Below are positions 1 through 9,079 of a DNA stretch of 9,503 nt, in pieces (positions within the stretch are counted from its first letter, which is position 1; each line of letters opens with the position of its first letter). The stretch lies in NCBI RefSeq assembly GCF_001050015.1, contig NZ_CVTB01000006.1, positions 1 to 9,503 on the forward strand, in the 5' to 3' direction. The stretch is from Mycolicibacterium malmesburyense (GTDB lineage: Bacteria; Actinomycetota; Actinomycetes; Mycobacteriales; Mycobacteriaceae). The notes beneath the pieces were generated by a model. It was not told the DNA's origin, made no database searches, and worked only from the letters and a program-made list of their open reading frames with translations. A program made the position numbers and the translations under genes.

Positions 1-677
1 GGCACCGGCGGTCCGGCCAGCACGGCGGCCAGCGCATCCCGCTGCTGCGGCGTCAGCGCCTCGTACTGCGACTTCACCACCGCGATCTGTACCTGCAACC
101 GGCTCTGCTTGGACTGCAGATCCGCCCGCACGGCGGCGGCCTGTTCGGCGGCGGTCTTGGCTTCGGCCGCCGACTTCGCCGAGGCCTCCTCGGCCAACGC
201 CGCCTGCTTACCGATCTCGCGGTAGCTCTTCATCTGTGCCGACATCTCGGCGGCCATCACGCGCTGCACCGACAACTGGTCGATGAGGCCCTGGGGGGAG
301 TTGGCCGTCAGCATCGCGTCCAGGCCGTCGGTCCTGCCGCCCATGTACTGGGCCGCCGCAACCTTGTTCACGGCCTCCTGAAAGTTTGCCAACTGGTCGC
401 CGGCCTTGGTCGCCGCCGCCTGGTCGGCCGCGTGCTTGGCTTCCGCATCCCGCTGGATGGCCAGCTTGTTGTCGAGATCGAGCTGCGCCGAGTGCATGGC
501 CTCGGTGGTCTGCTCTGCCTGGCGCGAGAGCTCGTTGAGCTTCGCCAGCGCGTCGTCGGCCGGATCGGCCTGCACACTGATCGCGGAGAGCCCGGCAAAG
601 AAAGTGATACCGACTATCGCGCCGATTAACAGGTGAAGAAACCCGCGAATGGTCAAGCGCGTGCGGTCGAGCCTCAA
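1..677 (-). CDS. ripC: Peptidoglycan hydrolase RipC-like, NlpC/P60 family, N-terminal part (gene cut by window edge)
   Basis: Seen: 225 codons run from a TTG at 677 off the left edge. The protein begins MRLDRTRLTIRG, then has a hydrophobic segment (about residues 12-34) and a signal-peptidase site at VQA-DP (cleavage after about residue 37). Residues about 40-215 are rich in Ala, Gln, Glu and Lys and look like a long coiled coil, with the motifs DALAKLNELSRQAEQTTEA and YMGGRTDGLDAMLTANSPQ. Start choice: AAGGA lies nine bases upstream of the TTG, and no in-frame ATG or GTG exists between it and the in-frame stop at 732-734. Known: this matches M. tuberculosis Rv2190c (RipC, about 385 aa), a secreted D,L-endopeptidase whose C-terminal NlpC/P60 domain cleaves peptide stems in septal peptidoglycan and whose coiled coil is used in activation by FtsEX. 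Inference: the catalytic domain lies beyond the left edge and cannot be checked here. Confidence 0.88.
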   Translation of the reverse strand, partial: MRLDRTRLTIRGFLHLLIGAIVGITFFAGLSAISVQADPADDALAKLNELSRQAEQTTEAMHSAQLDLDNKLAIQRDAEAKHAADQAAATKAGDQLANFQEAVNKVAAAQYMGGRTDGLDAMLTANSPQGLIDQLSVQRVMAAEMSAQMKSYREIGKQAALAEEASAKSAAEAKTAAEQAAAVRADLQSKQSRLQVQIAVVKSQYEALTPQQRDALAAVLAGPPV

Positions 678-686
678 GATTTTGCG

Positions 687-691
687 TCCTT
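687..691 (-). promoter_or_regulatory. Ribosome binding site for the TTG start of ripC
   Basis: AAGGA on the minus strand sits nine bases before the TTG at 677. It supports that unusual start codon. The only nearby ATG (697-695) is out of frame and meets a stop after seven codons. Confidence 0.6.
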
Positions 692-737
692 CAACATCCG
701 GAACGAAGCCGTGTCGAACTGCCCTTAGGTCTCAGAC

Positions 738-766
738 AGGTTACGAAACGGCATCGGTGTTGTCCA
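738..766 (-). promoter_or_regulatory. Candidate SigA-type promoter for ripC
   Basis: On the minus strand TGGACA (766-761, preceded by T) is separated by exactly 17 bases from TAACCT (743-738). This fits the mycobacterial -10 consensus TAnnnT and a recognisable -35. It would start RNA near 731 and give a leader of about 54 nt before the ripC TTG. Only sequence match supports this. A second possible -10, TAAATT around 780-785, has no good -35. Confidence 0.4.
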
Positions 767-824
767 ACAGAAGACGCAAATTTAACAGGCAGCTCACATT
801 TCGTTTCGCCGCCCGTCATGCCGC

Positions 825-845
825 GTGTCGTCAGGCGACACCTGA
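825..845. other. Overlapping alternative hairpins at the end of the small cysteine gene
   Basis: GTGTCG (825-830) can pair with CGACAC (836-841), while TCAGG (831-835) can pair with CCTGA (841-845). The two foldings exclude each other. The stop codon (831-833) lies in the loop of the first. No T tract follows, so it is a weak terminator candidate at best. Confidence 0.25.
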
Positions 846-1034
846 ACGTCCGTCCCGACGAACGGGTACCAGGCGCAAGCGCGGCGCAAGGCCGACATCG
901 GCGAGCACCTCCAACGCCCGACGCTCGTCGTCCAACAAGGTATCGGGTACGCCCAGCAAAACGCTCACGACGCAGTCCTGACATCCCGGTCCGCGGACTG
1001 CGCAATCATCGCAGTCGATCTTCACCGTGCCCAC
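831..1034 (-). CDS. Small CxxC-x6-CxxC protein, 67 aa, function unknown
   Basis: Seen: the ORF starts with GTG at 1034, preceded by a strong Shine-Dalgarno GAGAGGAG with six bases between them. The protein starts [15 protein letters not shown] and carries four cysteines at residues 8, 11, 18 and 21 (CxxC-x6-CxxC). A hydrophobic VVSVLLG stretch and a predicted helix with the motif [15 protein letters not shown] follow. There is no signal peptide or membrane segment, so it is probably cytoplasmic. The paired CxxC motifs suggest a zinc or other metal site, or a redox role; this is inference. I recall similar short proteins near NlpC/P60 genes in other actinobacteria but cannot verify it. It lies on the same strand as ripC, 153 bases upstream, and diverges from the DnaQ/UvrC-like gene by 111 bases. 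A second in-frame GTG at codon 4 is a possible alternative start. The RBS and ordered composition argue strongly for a real gene. Confidence 0.78.
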   Translation of the reverse strand: MGTVKIDCDDCAVRGPGCQDCVVSVLLGVPDTLLDDERRALEVLADVGLAPRLRLVPVRRDGRSGVA

Positions 1035-1040
1035 GAATGG

Positions 1041-1048
1041 CTCCTCTC
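1041..1048 (-). promoter_or_regulatory. Strong Shine-Dalgarno of the small cysteine protein
   Basis: GAGAGGAG on the minus strand, six bases before the GTG at 1034, is close to the ideal complement of the 16S rRNA tail. It decides the start of this small gene. Confidence 0.65.
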
Positions 1049-1064
1049 GGTCGGTGCGGTCCGC

Positions 1065-1070
1065 ACGCTA
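1065..1070 (-). promoter_or_regulatory. Possible -10 element for the small cysteine protein
   Basis: TAGCGT on the minus strand fits TAnnnT and would place the RNA start near 1058, about 24 nt before the GTG. No convincing -35 is visible at 16-18 bases spacing, so this is tentative. Confidence 0.25.
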
Positions 1071-1133
1071 TCGACGGGCACCGACAAGTTCACCGGGCCC
1101 GCGTGGCAACCCGAGACTGTCGGTGGTGTTTTC

Positions 1134-1139
1134 TACCGT
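1134..1139 (+). promoter_or_regulatory. -10-like hexamer giving a leaderless start for the DnaQ/UvrC-like gene
   Basis: TACCGT fits TAnnnT and ends six bases before the GTG at 1146, the spacing expected if transcription starts on the start codon itself. No Shine-Dalgarno precedes this GTG. Leaderless mRNAs are common in mycobacteria; the assignment here is inference. Confidence 0.4.
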
Positions 1140-2861
1140 CGATCCGTGAGCCAACTCAGCTTCGCCGACGTCGATCGGCAGGCTGACGTCTCGCTGCGCG
1201 ACACCACGTTCGTCGTCGTCGACCTGGAAACCACCGGCGGCCGCGCCAGCGGGGACAACCACGACGCGATCACCGAGATCGGCGCGGTCAAGGTGCGCGG
1301 CGGCGTCGTGCTCGGCGAACTCGCGACGCTGGTCGACCCGGGCCGCAGCATCCCGCCGCAGATCGTCGCGCTGACCGGCATCACCACGGCGATGGTGTGC
1401 AACGCGCCGAGGATCGAGTCGGTGCTCCCGGCCTTCCTCGAATTCTCCCGCGGCGCGGTGCTCGTCGCCCACAACGCCGGATTCGACATCGGGTTTCTGC
1501 GGGCGGCCGCCGAACGCTGTCAGATCCCCTGGCCCCGGCCGCCGGTGCTGTGCACGGTCAAACTGGCCCGCCGGGTGCTCACCCGCGACGAGGCGCCCAG
1601 CGTGCGACTGTCCGCGCTGGCCCGGTTGTTCGGCGCGAGCACCACTCCGACACACCGCGCGCTCGACGACGCCCGCGCCACCGTCGACGTCCTGCACGGG
1701 CTCATCGAGCGCGTCGGCAACCAGGGCGTGCACACCTACACCGATCTGCGGTCGTACCTACCCGACGTCACCCCGGCGCAGCGGCGCAACCGCCACCTGG
1801 CCTCAACGCTGCCCCACCGGCCGGGCGTCTACCTGTTCCGCGGCCCGGGCGCCGAGGTGCTCTACGTCGGCACGGCCGTCAATCTCCGGCGACGCGTCGG
1901 CCAGTACTTCAACGGCTCGGACTCGCGCACCCGCATCAAGGAGATGGCCTCGCTGGCCACCGCGGTCGACCACGTCGAGTGCGCGCACGACCTCGAGGCC
2001 GGCGTGCGCGAGCTCCGCCTGCTGGCCGCCCACGCCCCGCCGTACAACCGCCGGTCGAAGTTCCCGCACCGATGGTGGTGGATCACGTTGACCGACGAGG
2101 CTTTTCCGCGCTTCTCGATCGTGCGCGCCCCGAAGCACGACGCGGTGATCGGCCCGTTCCGCGCCCGTGCCGACGCCGTCGACACCGCCGCTCTGCTGGC
2201 CCGGTTCACCGGCGTGCGGACGTGCACCAAGAAACTGGGCCGCGCCGCGGTGCACGGGCCGGCCTGCCCCGAACGCGAACTGTCGCCGTGTCCGGCGCCG
2301 CGCGACGCCTGCGCCGCCGAGTACGCCGCGACGGTCGCACAGGCCGCCGATCTGGTGGCCGGCCGCGACGGCCGGGCGCTGGCCGCCGTGCTGGCCCAGG
2401 TCACCGACCTCGCCGACCGCGGTCGCTACGAGACGGCGGCGCGCCTGCGCGACCACGCCGCCACCGCGATCGACGGGCTGTGGCGCGGGCAGCGGCTGCG
2501 GGCGCTGTCCGCCGTCACCGAGCTGGTCGCGGCGCGTCCGGACGGCAGCGGCGGTTGGCATCTGGCGGTGGTCCGCAACGGGCAGCTGGCGGCCGCGGGC
2601 AACGCCCCGCGCGGCGTTCCACCGATGCCCGTCGTCGACGCGATCTGCGCTGGGGCACAGGCGGTTCTGCCGTCGCCGGCACCGTTGGGCGGCGCCCTGG
2701 TGGAGGAGACGGCGCTGATCGCGCGGTGGTTGCATCAGCCCGGGGTACGCATCGTGCGTGCCGACGACGGCTACTGCTCCCCCGCACATGCCGCGGGCCG
2801 GTGGGCGACGTGGGCCGCGTCGGCACGATCGGCGCGCCTCGCCGCCGAGCAGACCGCCGCG

Positions 2862-4610
<1,749 letters not shown>

Positions 4611-4657
4611 TCGGCTCGCCGATGAGTCCGTTGACCGGCTCCTCCACCGGTCCGATG

Positions 4658-4665
4658 AGAAGGGG
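4658..4665 (+). promoter_or_regulatory. Ribosome binding site of qcrC
   Basis: AGAAGGGG lies four bases before the ATG at 4670. It selects this start over the in-frame upstream TTG (4607) and the ATGs at 4622 and 4655. Confidence 0.55.
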
Positions 4666-4669
4666 TTCG

Positions 4670-5476
4670 ATGACCGACAAGTCGCGCCGTCGGCTACGCA
4701 GGCGCCTTTCAGGTGCTGTGCTGCTGCTGTTCGGACTGGGCGTCGCCGGCGGTCTCGCCGCCACCCTGACGCCCTCGCCGCAGGTCGCGGTGGCCGACGA
4801 ATCGCAGTCGGCGCTGTTGCGCACCGGTAAGCAGTTGTTCGACACCTCCTGCGTGACCTGCCACGGCGTCAACCTCCAGGGCGTGCCGGACCGCGGCCCC
4901 AGCCTCATCGGCGTCGGCGAGGCGGCGGTCTACTTCCAGGTCTCCACCGGCCGCATGCCCGCGATGCGCGGCGAGGCCCAGGCACCGCAGAAGCCGCCGG
5001 TGTTCGACGAGGCGCAGACCGATGCGCTCGGCGCCTACGTGCAGGCCAACGGCGGCGGCCCGGTCGTTCCGCGGGACGACAACGGACGCGTCGCGCAGGA
5101 TTCGCTGCTGGGCGACAACGTGGCCCGCGGCGGCGACCTGTTCCGGCTGAACTGCGCGTCGTGCCACAACTTCACCGGCAAGGGCGGCGCCCTGTCGTCG
5201 GGTAAGTACGCGCCCGACCTCGGCGACGCCACGCCTGCGCAGATCTACACCGCGATGCTCACCGGCCCGCAGAACATGCCGAAGTTCTCGGACCGGCAGC
5301 TGTCGCCGGAGGAGAAGCGCGACATCGTCGCCTACGTCCGCGAGTCGGCGGAAGCCCCGAGCTACGGCGGCTACGGCCTCGGCGGGTTCGGCCCGGCGCC
5401 CGAGGGCATGGCGGCGTGGATCATCGGCATGGTGGCCGTCATCGTCGCGGCCCTGTGGATCGGAGCGCGAGCATGA
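4670..5476 (+). CDS. qcrC: Dihaem cytochrome cc subunit QcrC of the menaquinol-cytochrome c reductase
   Basis: It carries electrons from the Rieske protein to the CuA centre of the aa3 oxidase, replacing soluble cytochrome c, which mycobacteria lack. Seen, 268 residues from ATG at 4670: an Arg-rich cytoplasmic N-terminus, an uncleaved signal-anchor-like helix (about 14-32), two covalent haem c motifs CVTCH (61-65) and CASCH (162-166), candidate Met axial ligands in GRMPAM (95-99) and in TGPQNMP (198-204), and a C-terminal membrane helix (about 247-265). The start is chosen because AGAAGGGG lies just upstream and the product matches mycobacterial QcrC N-termini. An upstream TTG (4607) would add 21 unlikely residues. 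Its TGA overlaps the ATG of qcrA (ATGA), so translation is probably coupled. Confidence 0.96.
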   Translation: MTDKSRRRLRRRLSGAVLLLFGLGVAGGLAATLTPSPQVAVADESQSALLRTGKQLFDTSCVTCHGVNLQGVPDRGPSLIGVGEAAVYFQVSTGRMPAMRGEAQAPQKPPVFDEAQTDALGAYVQANGGGPVVPRDDNGRVAQDSLLGDNVARGGDLFRLNCASCHNFTGKGGALSSGKYAPDLGDATPAQIYTAMLTGPQNMPKFSDRQLSPEEKRDIVAYVRESAEAPSYGGYGLGGFGPAPEGMAAWIIGMVAVIVAALWIGARA

Positions 5477-6687
5477 GCGAGCCGGACAGCGGCACCGAGA
5501 AGACCCCGAAGGGCACCGACGCACCCGGTCAGGCCGGTGTGCCGGGTCAGCCCACCGACGCCGAACTGGCGGCGATGTCCCGCGAGGAACTCGTCGAACT
5601 CGGCGGCAAACTCGACGGCGTCGAGATCGTCTACAAAGAGGACCGCTGGCCGGTTCCGGACACCAAGGCCGAGAAGCGCGCCAGCCGCGTGGTCTCGTAC
5701 TGGCTTCTGCTGGGCGGATTTTCGGGTCTGGCACTGCTGCTGGTGTTCCTGTTCTGGCCGTGGGAGTACGTGCCCTACGGGTCCGAGGGCGAGTTCCTGT
5801 TCAGCCTGACCACGCCGCTGTACGGGTTGACGTTCGGACTGTCGATCCTGGCGATCGGCATCGGCGCGGTGCTGTACCAGAAGAAGTTCATCCCGCAGGA
5901 GATCTCGATTCAGGAACGCCACGACGGCGCCTCCCCCGAGATCCACCGCAAGACGGTCGTGGCCAACCTGTCCGACGCGCTGGAGGGCTCGACGATCAAG
6001 CGCCGCAAGCTCGTCGGCCTCTCCATGGGCATCGGGCTCGGCGCATTCGGCCTCGGCACCCTGGTGGCGTTCGCGGGCGGTCTGATCAAGAACCCGTGGA
6101 AGCCGGTGGTGCAGACCGCCGACGGCAAGAAGGCCGTCCTGTGGACGTCGGGCTGGACCCCGCGGTACCAGGGCGAGACCATCTTCCTCGCCCGCTCCAC
6201 CGGCAACGGCACGTTCGTCAAGATGCGGCCCGAGGACATCGACGCCGGCGGCATGGAGACGGTGTTCCCGTGGCGCGAGTCCGACGGCGACGGCACCACG
6301 GTGGAGTCGCACCACAAACTCGCCGAGATCTCGATGGGCGTGCGCAACCCCGTCATGCTGATCAGGATCAAGACGCAGGACCTGCCCCGGGTCGTCAAGC
6401 GCAAGGGTCAGGAGAGCTTCAACTTCGGCGACCTGTTCGCCTACACCAAGGTCTGCTCTCACCTGGGTTGCCCCTCTTCGCTTTACGAGCAGCAGTCGTA
6501 TCGCATCCTCTGCCCGTGCCACCAGTCGCAGTTCGACGCGTTGCACTTCGCTAAACCCATATTCGGCCCGGCTGCGCGCGCGTTGGCGCAGCTGCCCATC
6601 ACCATCGACCAGGACGGGTATCTGGTCGCCAACGGCGACTTCATCGAACCCGTCGGGCCGGCCTTCTGGGAACGGAAAACAGCATGA
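5473..6687 (+). CDS. qcrA: Rieske iron-sulfur protein QcrA, three-helix actinobacterial type
   Basis: It takes the first electron from menaquinol at the Qp site of QcrB and passes it to QcrC. Seen, 404 residues: an acidic, Pro/Gly-rich cytoplasmic N-terminus (1-70), three membrane helices (about 72-97, 108-135, 179-205), then a periplasmic domain with the Rieske motifs CSHLGC (328-333) and CPCH (347-350). C328, H330, C347 and H350 are the expected [2Fe-2S] ligands, and C333-C349 the stabilising disulfide. The long N-terminus and three helices are typical of actinobacteria; mitochondrial Rieske proteins have one helix. The region at 209-300 between helix 3 and the cluster is the actinobacterial extension. 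GGAG lies seven bases before the ATG, and both ends overlap the neighbouring genes by four bases (ATGA). Position 329 is Ser, whereas I recall Thr in close relatives, a conservative change. Confidence 0.96.
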   Translation: MSEPDSGTEKTPKGTDAPGQAGVPGQPTDAELAAMSREELVELGGKLDGVEIVYKEDRWPVPDTKAEKRASRVVSYWLLLGGFSGLALLLVFLFWPWEYVPYGSEGEFLFSLTTPLYGLTFGLSILAIGIGAVLYQKKFIPQEISIQERHDGASPEIHRKTVVANLSDALEGSTIKRRKLVGLSMGIGLGAFGLGTLVAFAGGLIKNPWKPVVQTADGKKAVLWTSGWTPRYQGETIFLARSTGNGTFVKMRPEDIDAGGMETVFPWRESDGDGTTVESHHKLAEISMGVRNPVMLIRIKTQDLPRVVKRKGQESFNFGDLFAYTKVCSHLGCPSSLYEQQSYRILCPCHQSQFDALHFAKPIFGPAARALAQLPITIDQDGYLVANGDFIEPVGPAFWERKTA

Positions 6688-8393
6688 GTCCGAAATTGCC
6701 GAAACCGCCCGCCCTCGCCGAAGTCGCGGCGCACCAAGGGGATGCGATCGATTCGCGATATCACCCGTCCGCGGCGGTGCGACGCCAGCTGAACAAGGTC
6801 TTCCCCACCCACTGGTCCTTCCTGTTGGGCGAGATCGCCTTGTACAGCTTCATCGTCCTGCTGATCACGGGCGTCTACCTGACGCTGTTCTTCGACCCGT
6901 CGATGGCCGAGGTCACCTACGACGGCGTCTACCAACCGCTGCGTGGCGTGCAGATGTCGAAGGCCTACGAATCGACGCTCGACATCAGCTTCGAGGTCCG
7001 CGGCGGGTTGTTCGTCCGGCAGATCCACCACTGGGCCGCACTGCTTTTCGCGGCGGCGATCATGGTGCACCTGGCCCGCATCTTCTTCACCGGCGCCTTC
7101 CGGCGGCCCCGTGAGGCGAACTGGGTGATCGGCGCGCTGCTGCTGATCCTGGCGATGTTCGAGGGCTACTTCGGTTACTCGCTGCCCGACGACCTGCTCT
7201 CCGGCATCGGGCTGCGGGCCGCGCTCTCGTCGATCTCGCTCGGCATGCCGGTGATCGGCACCTGGTTGCACTGGGCGCTGTTCGGCGGTGACTTCCCCTG
7301 CGGCGGCGTGGGTTTCGAGTGCAACGCCGACGGATTCTGGATCCCGAGGATGTATGCACTGCACATCCTGCTGATCCCGGGGATCATGCTGGCGCTCATC
7401 GGACTTCACCTCGCCCTGGTGTGGTTCCAGAAGCACACCCAGTTCCCCGGCCCCGGCCGCACCGAGACCAACGTCGTCGGCGTGCGCGTCATGCCGGTGT
7501 TCGCGGTCAAGTCCGGCGCCTTCTTCGCGATGACGGTCGGGATCCTCGGCCTGATGGGTGGCCTACTGACCATCAACCCGGTGTGGAATCTGGGGCCGTA
7601 CAAACCTTCTCAGGTGTCGGCGGGTAGCCAGCCGGACTTCTACATGATGTGGACCGAGGGCGTGGCCCGTATCTTCCCGCCGTGGGAGCTCTACTGGGGT
7701 AACTACACCGTCCCGGCCTCCACCTGGGTGGCCCTGTTCATGGGCCTGGTGTTCACGCTGCTGATCGCCTACCCGTACATCGAGAAGAAGCTGACCGGCG
7801 ACAACGCGCATCACAACCTGCTGCAGCGTCCGCGCGACGCCCCGGTGCGAACCGCGTTGGGCGCGGCCGCAATCGCGCTGTACATGCTGTTCACGCTGTG
7901 CGCGATGAACGACATCATCGCGCTGAAGTTCCACATCTCGCTGAACGCGACGACGTGGATCGGCCGCATCGGCATGGTGGTGCTGCCCGCGATCGTGTAC
8001 TACATCGCCTACCGGTGGGCCATCGGCCTGCAGCGCAGCGACCGGGAGGTGCTCGAACACGGCATCGAGACCGGCATCATCAAGCGGCTGCCGCACGGTG
8101 CCTACATCGAGCTGCACCAGCCGCTGGGTCCGGTGGACGAGCACGGCCATCCGATTCCGCTGGAGTACCAGGGCGCTGCCCTGCCCAAGCGGATGAACAA
8201 GTTGGGCTCCGCGGGGGCGCCGGGTACCGGCGGCTTCCTGTCGGCCGATCCGATCGAGGAGCACGAGGCGCTCACCGCGGCGCTGCACGCCGGCGAGCGC
8301 AAGGCGCTCACCGCGCTGGCGGAGCACCAGGCGCGCACCGGCTCGAACGGACACGGGTCACGCGACGGAGACTCGGGCAACGGCCACCACTGA
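6684..8393 (+). CDS. qcrB: Cytochrome b subunit QcrB of the menaquinol-cytochrome c reductase
   Basis: The catalytic menaquinol-oxidising subunit with two b haems; in M. tuberculosis it is the target of telacebec (Q203). Seen, 569 residues: helix A about 44-70; helix B about 112-136 with H115 and H129; helix C about 147-165; helix D about 222-248 with H227 and H242; further helices about 276-296, 345-365, 389-410 and 425-447. The His pairs are spaced 14 and 15 residues, as in b6f-type cytochromes. PDFY (317-320) is the counterpart of the Qp-site PEWY motif. A hydrophilic C-terminal extension of about 120 residues ends in a Gly/His-rich tail. Compared with M. tuberculosis QcrB as I recall it, about a dozen residues including two Cys (C206, C213) are inserted before helix D. 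The ATG overlaps the qcrA stop (ATGA). The gene ends 26 bases before a convergent gene. Confidence 0.97.
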   Translation: MSPKLPKPPALAEVAAHQGDAIDSRYHPSAAVRRQLNKVFPTHWSFLLGEIALYSFIVLLITGVYLTLFFDPSMAEVTYDGVYQPLRGVQMSKAYESTLDISFEVRGGLFVRQIHHWAALLFAAAIMVHLARIFFTGAFRRPREANWVIGALLLILAMFEGYFGYSLPDDLLSGIGLRAALSSISLGMPVIGTWLHWALFGGDFPCGGVGFECNADGFWIPRMYALHILLIPGIMLALIGLHLALVWFQKHTQFPGPGRTETNVVGVRVMPVFAVKSGAFFAMTVGILGLMGGLLTINPVWNLGPYKPSQVSAGSQPDFYMMWTEGVARIFPPWELYWGNYTVPASTWVALFMGLVFTLLIAYPYIEKKLTGDNAHHNLLQRPRDAPVRTALGAAAIALYMLFTLCAMNDIIALKFHISLNATTWIGRIGMVVLPAIVYYIAYRWAIGLQRSDREVLEHGIETGIIKRLPHGAYIELHQPLGPVDEHGHPIPLEYQGAALPKRMNKLGSAGAPGTGGFLSADPIEEHEALTAALHAGERKALTALAEHQARTGSNGHGSRDGDSGNGHH

Positions 8394-8413
8394 GCCGCCC
8401 GGCGACAAACGAA

Positions 8414-8458
8414 GAAGGACTACGCGCCCTGCTGATCGAGCAGGGCGCGTAGTTCTTT
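8414..8458. terminator. Bidirectional hairpin terminator between qcrB and the convergent membrane-protein gene
   Basis: A perfect 15-bp stem (ACTACGCGCCCTGCT at 8419-8433, its complement at 8439-8453) closes a five-base loop GATCG. It extends by about five more pairs with two G-U pairs in the plus-strand RNA. Plus-strand RNA ends in UUCUUU after the core stem and minus-strand RNA in UCCUUCUUC. It lies just after the qcrB stop and contains the last codons and stop (8422-8420) of the leftward gene, so it can end both transcripts. Confidence 0.75.
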
Positions 8459-9079
8459 GAGGTAGAACCACGGCACGACGGGCATGGCGAGCGTGACCAC
8501 GGCGGTCAGCACGTAGAAAACCCATGCGGCGACGTTGCTGTCGACCGCCATCAGATACGTGGCCACACCGATGGCCACCATGGCGATGCCGATCGCGCAG
8601 GCGATCACGACCGCGCAGCGCAGCCACACCAGATCGATCGCCGTGGACGCCGGCTCCGGCGCCTGCAGCGTGCGCTCCTGGCGCGGTGCGGCGTACGGCA
8701 GCTTCTCGGTGGGCGATGTCGGGTCCATCGCCTGTGCGCGGGCGGGAGCGGTTGGCGCTGGTCTGGTTCCCTGCGGCGGCGAGTCGGCCAGCGCCTCTCG
8801 CCGGGCGCGCAACAACAGCGGGACCGCCCCGATGATCACCACCGCGGAGATGCCGATGATGGTGTAGAGCAGCCACGGTGTGCCGGCGTCACCGGAGGAC
8901 TCGGCCGGGCCCCGCCCGAGGTCGACCAGCGCGACCGTCGCGGCGACACCGGTGCCGAGGGCGACCAGCCAGATTCCGGCGCACGAGCCGAGCAGGATGC
9001 GGTCGGTGCGGTCGAGTTCGCTGGGATCCAGTGCGGGGGTCAACCGCGAGCGCCCCGACGCGTCGGTTTCGTATGTCAT
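8420..9079 (-). CDS. Four-helix integral membrane protein, Rv2197c-like (probably DUF2561), function unknown
   Basis: Seen: 219 residues starting [13 protein letters not shown] at ATG 9079. Two pairs of membrane helices (about 29-53 and 68-91; 151-178 and 184-206) flank a hydrophilic Pro/Ala-rich loop (about 92-148). Both ends and that loop are predicted to be cytoplasmic (positive RARR after helix 2). The start overlaps the mmpS3 stop as TGATG, without its own Shine-Dalgarno, so translation is probably coupled to mmpS3. Longer in-frame starts (to 9235) would run far into mmpS3. The position next to the qcr operon and motifs such as DRILLGSC and ATYLMAV match M. tuberculosis Rv2197c as I recall it. 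I know no function for the family; the DUF2561 label is from memory. Its last codons lie in the terminator hairpin shared with qcrB. A link to the respiratory supercomplex is only suggested by location. Confidence 0.88.
   Translation of the reverse strand: MTYETDASGRSRLTPALDPSELDRTDRILLGSCAGIWLVALGTGVAATVALVDLGRGPAESSGDAGTPWLLYTIIGISAVVIIGAVPLLLRARREALADSPPQGTRPAPTAPARAQAMDPTSPTEKLPYAAPRQERTLQAPEPASTAIDLVWLRCAVVIACAIGIAMVAIGVATYLMAVDSNVAAWVFYVLTAVVTLAMPVVPWFYLKELRALLDQQGA

Noticed and set aside
739..748. Possible MtrA-type regulator site near ripC (GTTACGAAAC)
   Set aside because: Only one GTAAC-like half-site is visible and I could not find a properly spaced second copy.
649..981. Plus-strand open frame (110 codons) over the ripC promoter and small gene
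   Set aside because: No RBS, Arg/Ser-rich, and it covers a better-supported minus-strand gene and promoter.
1068..1733. Minus-strand open frame (221 codons) opposite the exonuclease domain
   Set aside because: Shadow of the DEDDh exonuclease, whose three motifs are intact on the plus strand.
5371..6546. Long minus-strand open frame (391 codons) opposite qcrA
   Set aside because: Composition is typical of antisense to a GC-rich gene, and qcrA on the plus strand has complete Rieske motifs.
6483..7436. Minus-strand open frame (317 codons) opposite qcrA and qcrB
   Set aside because: Antisense shadow; rich in Gln, Arg, Asp and Glu without motifs.
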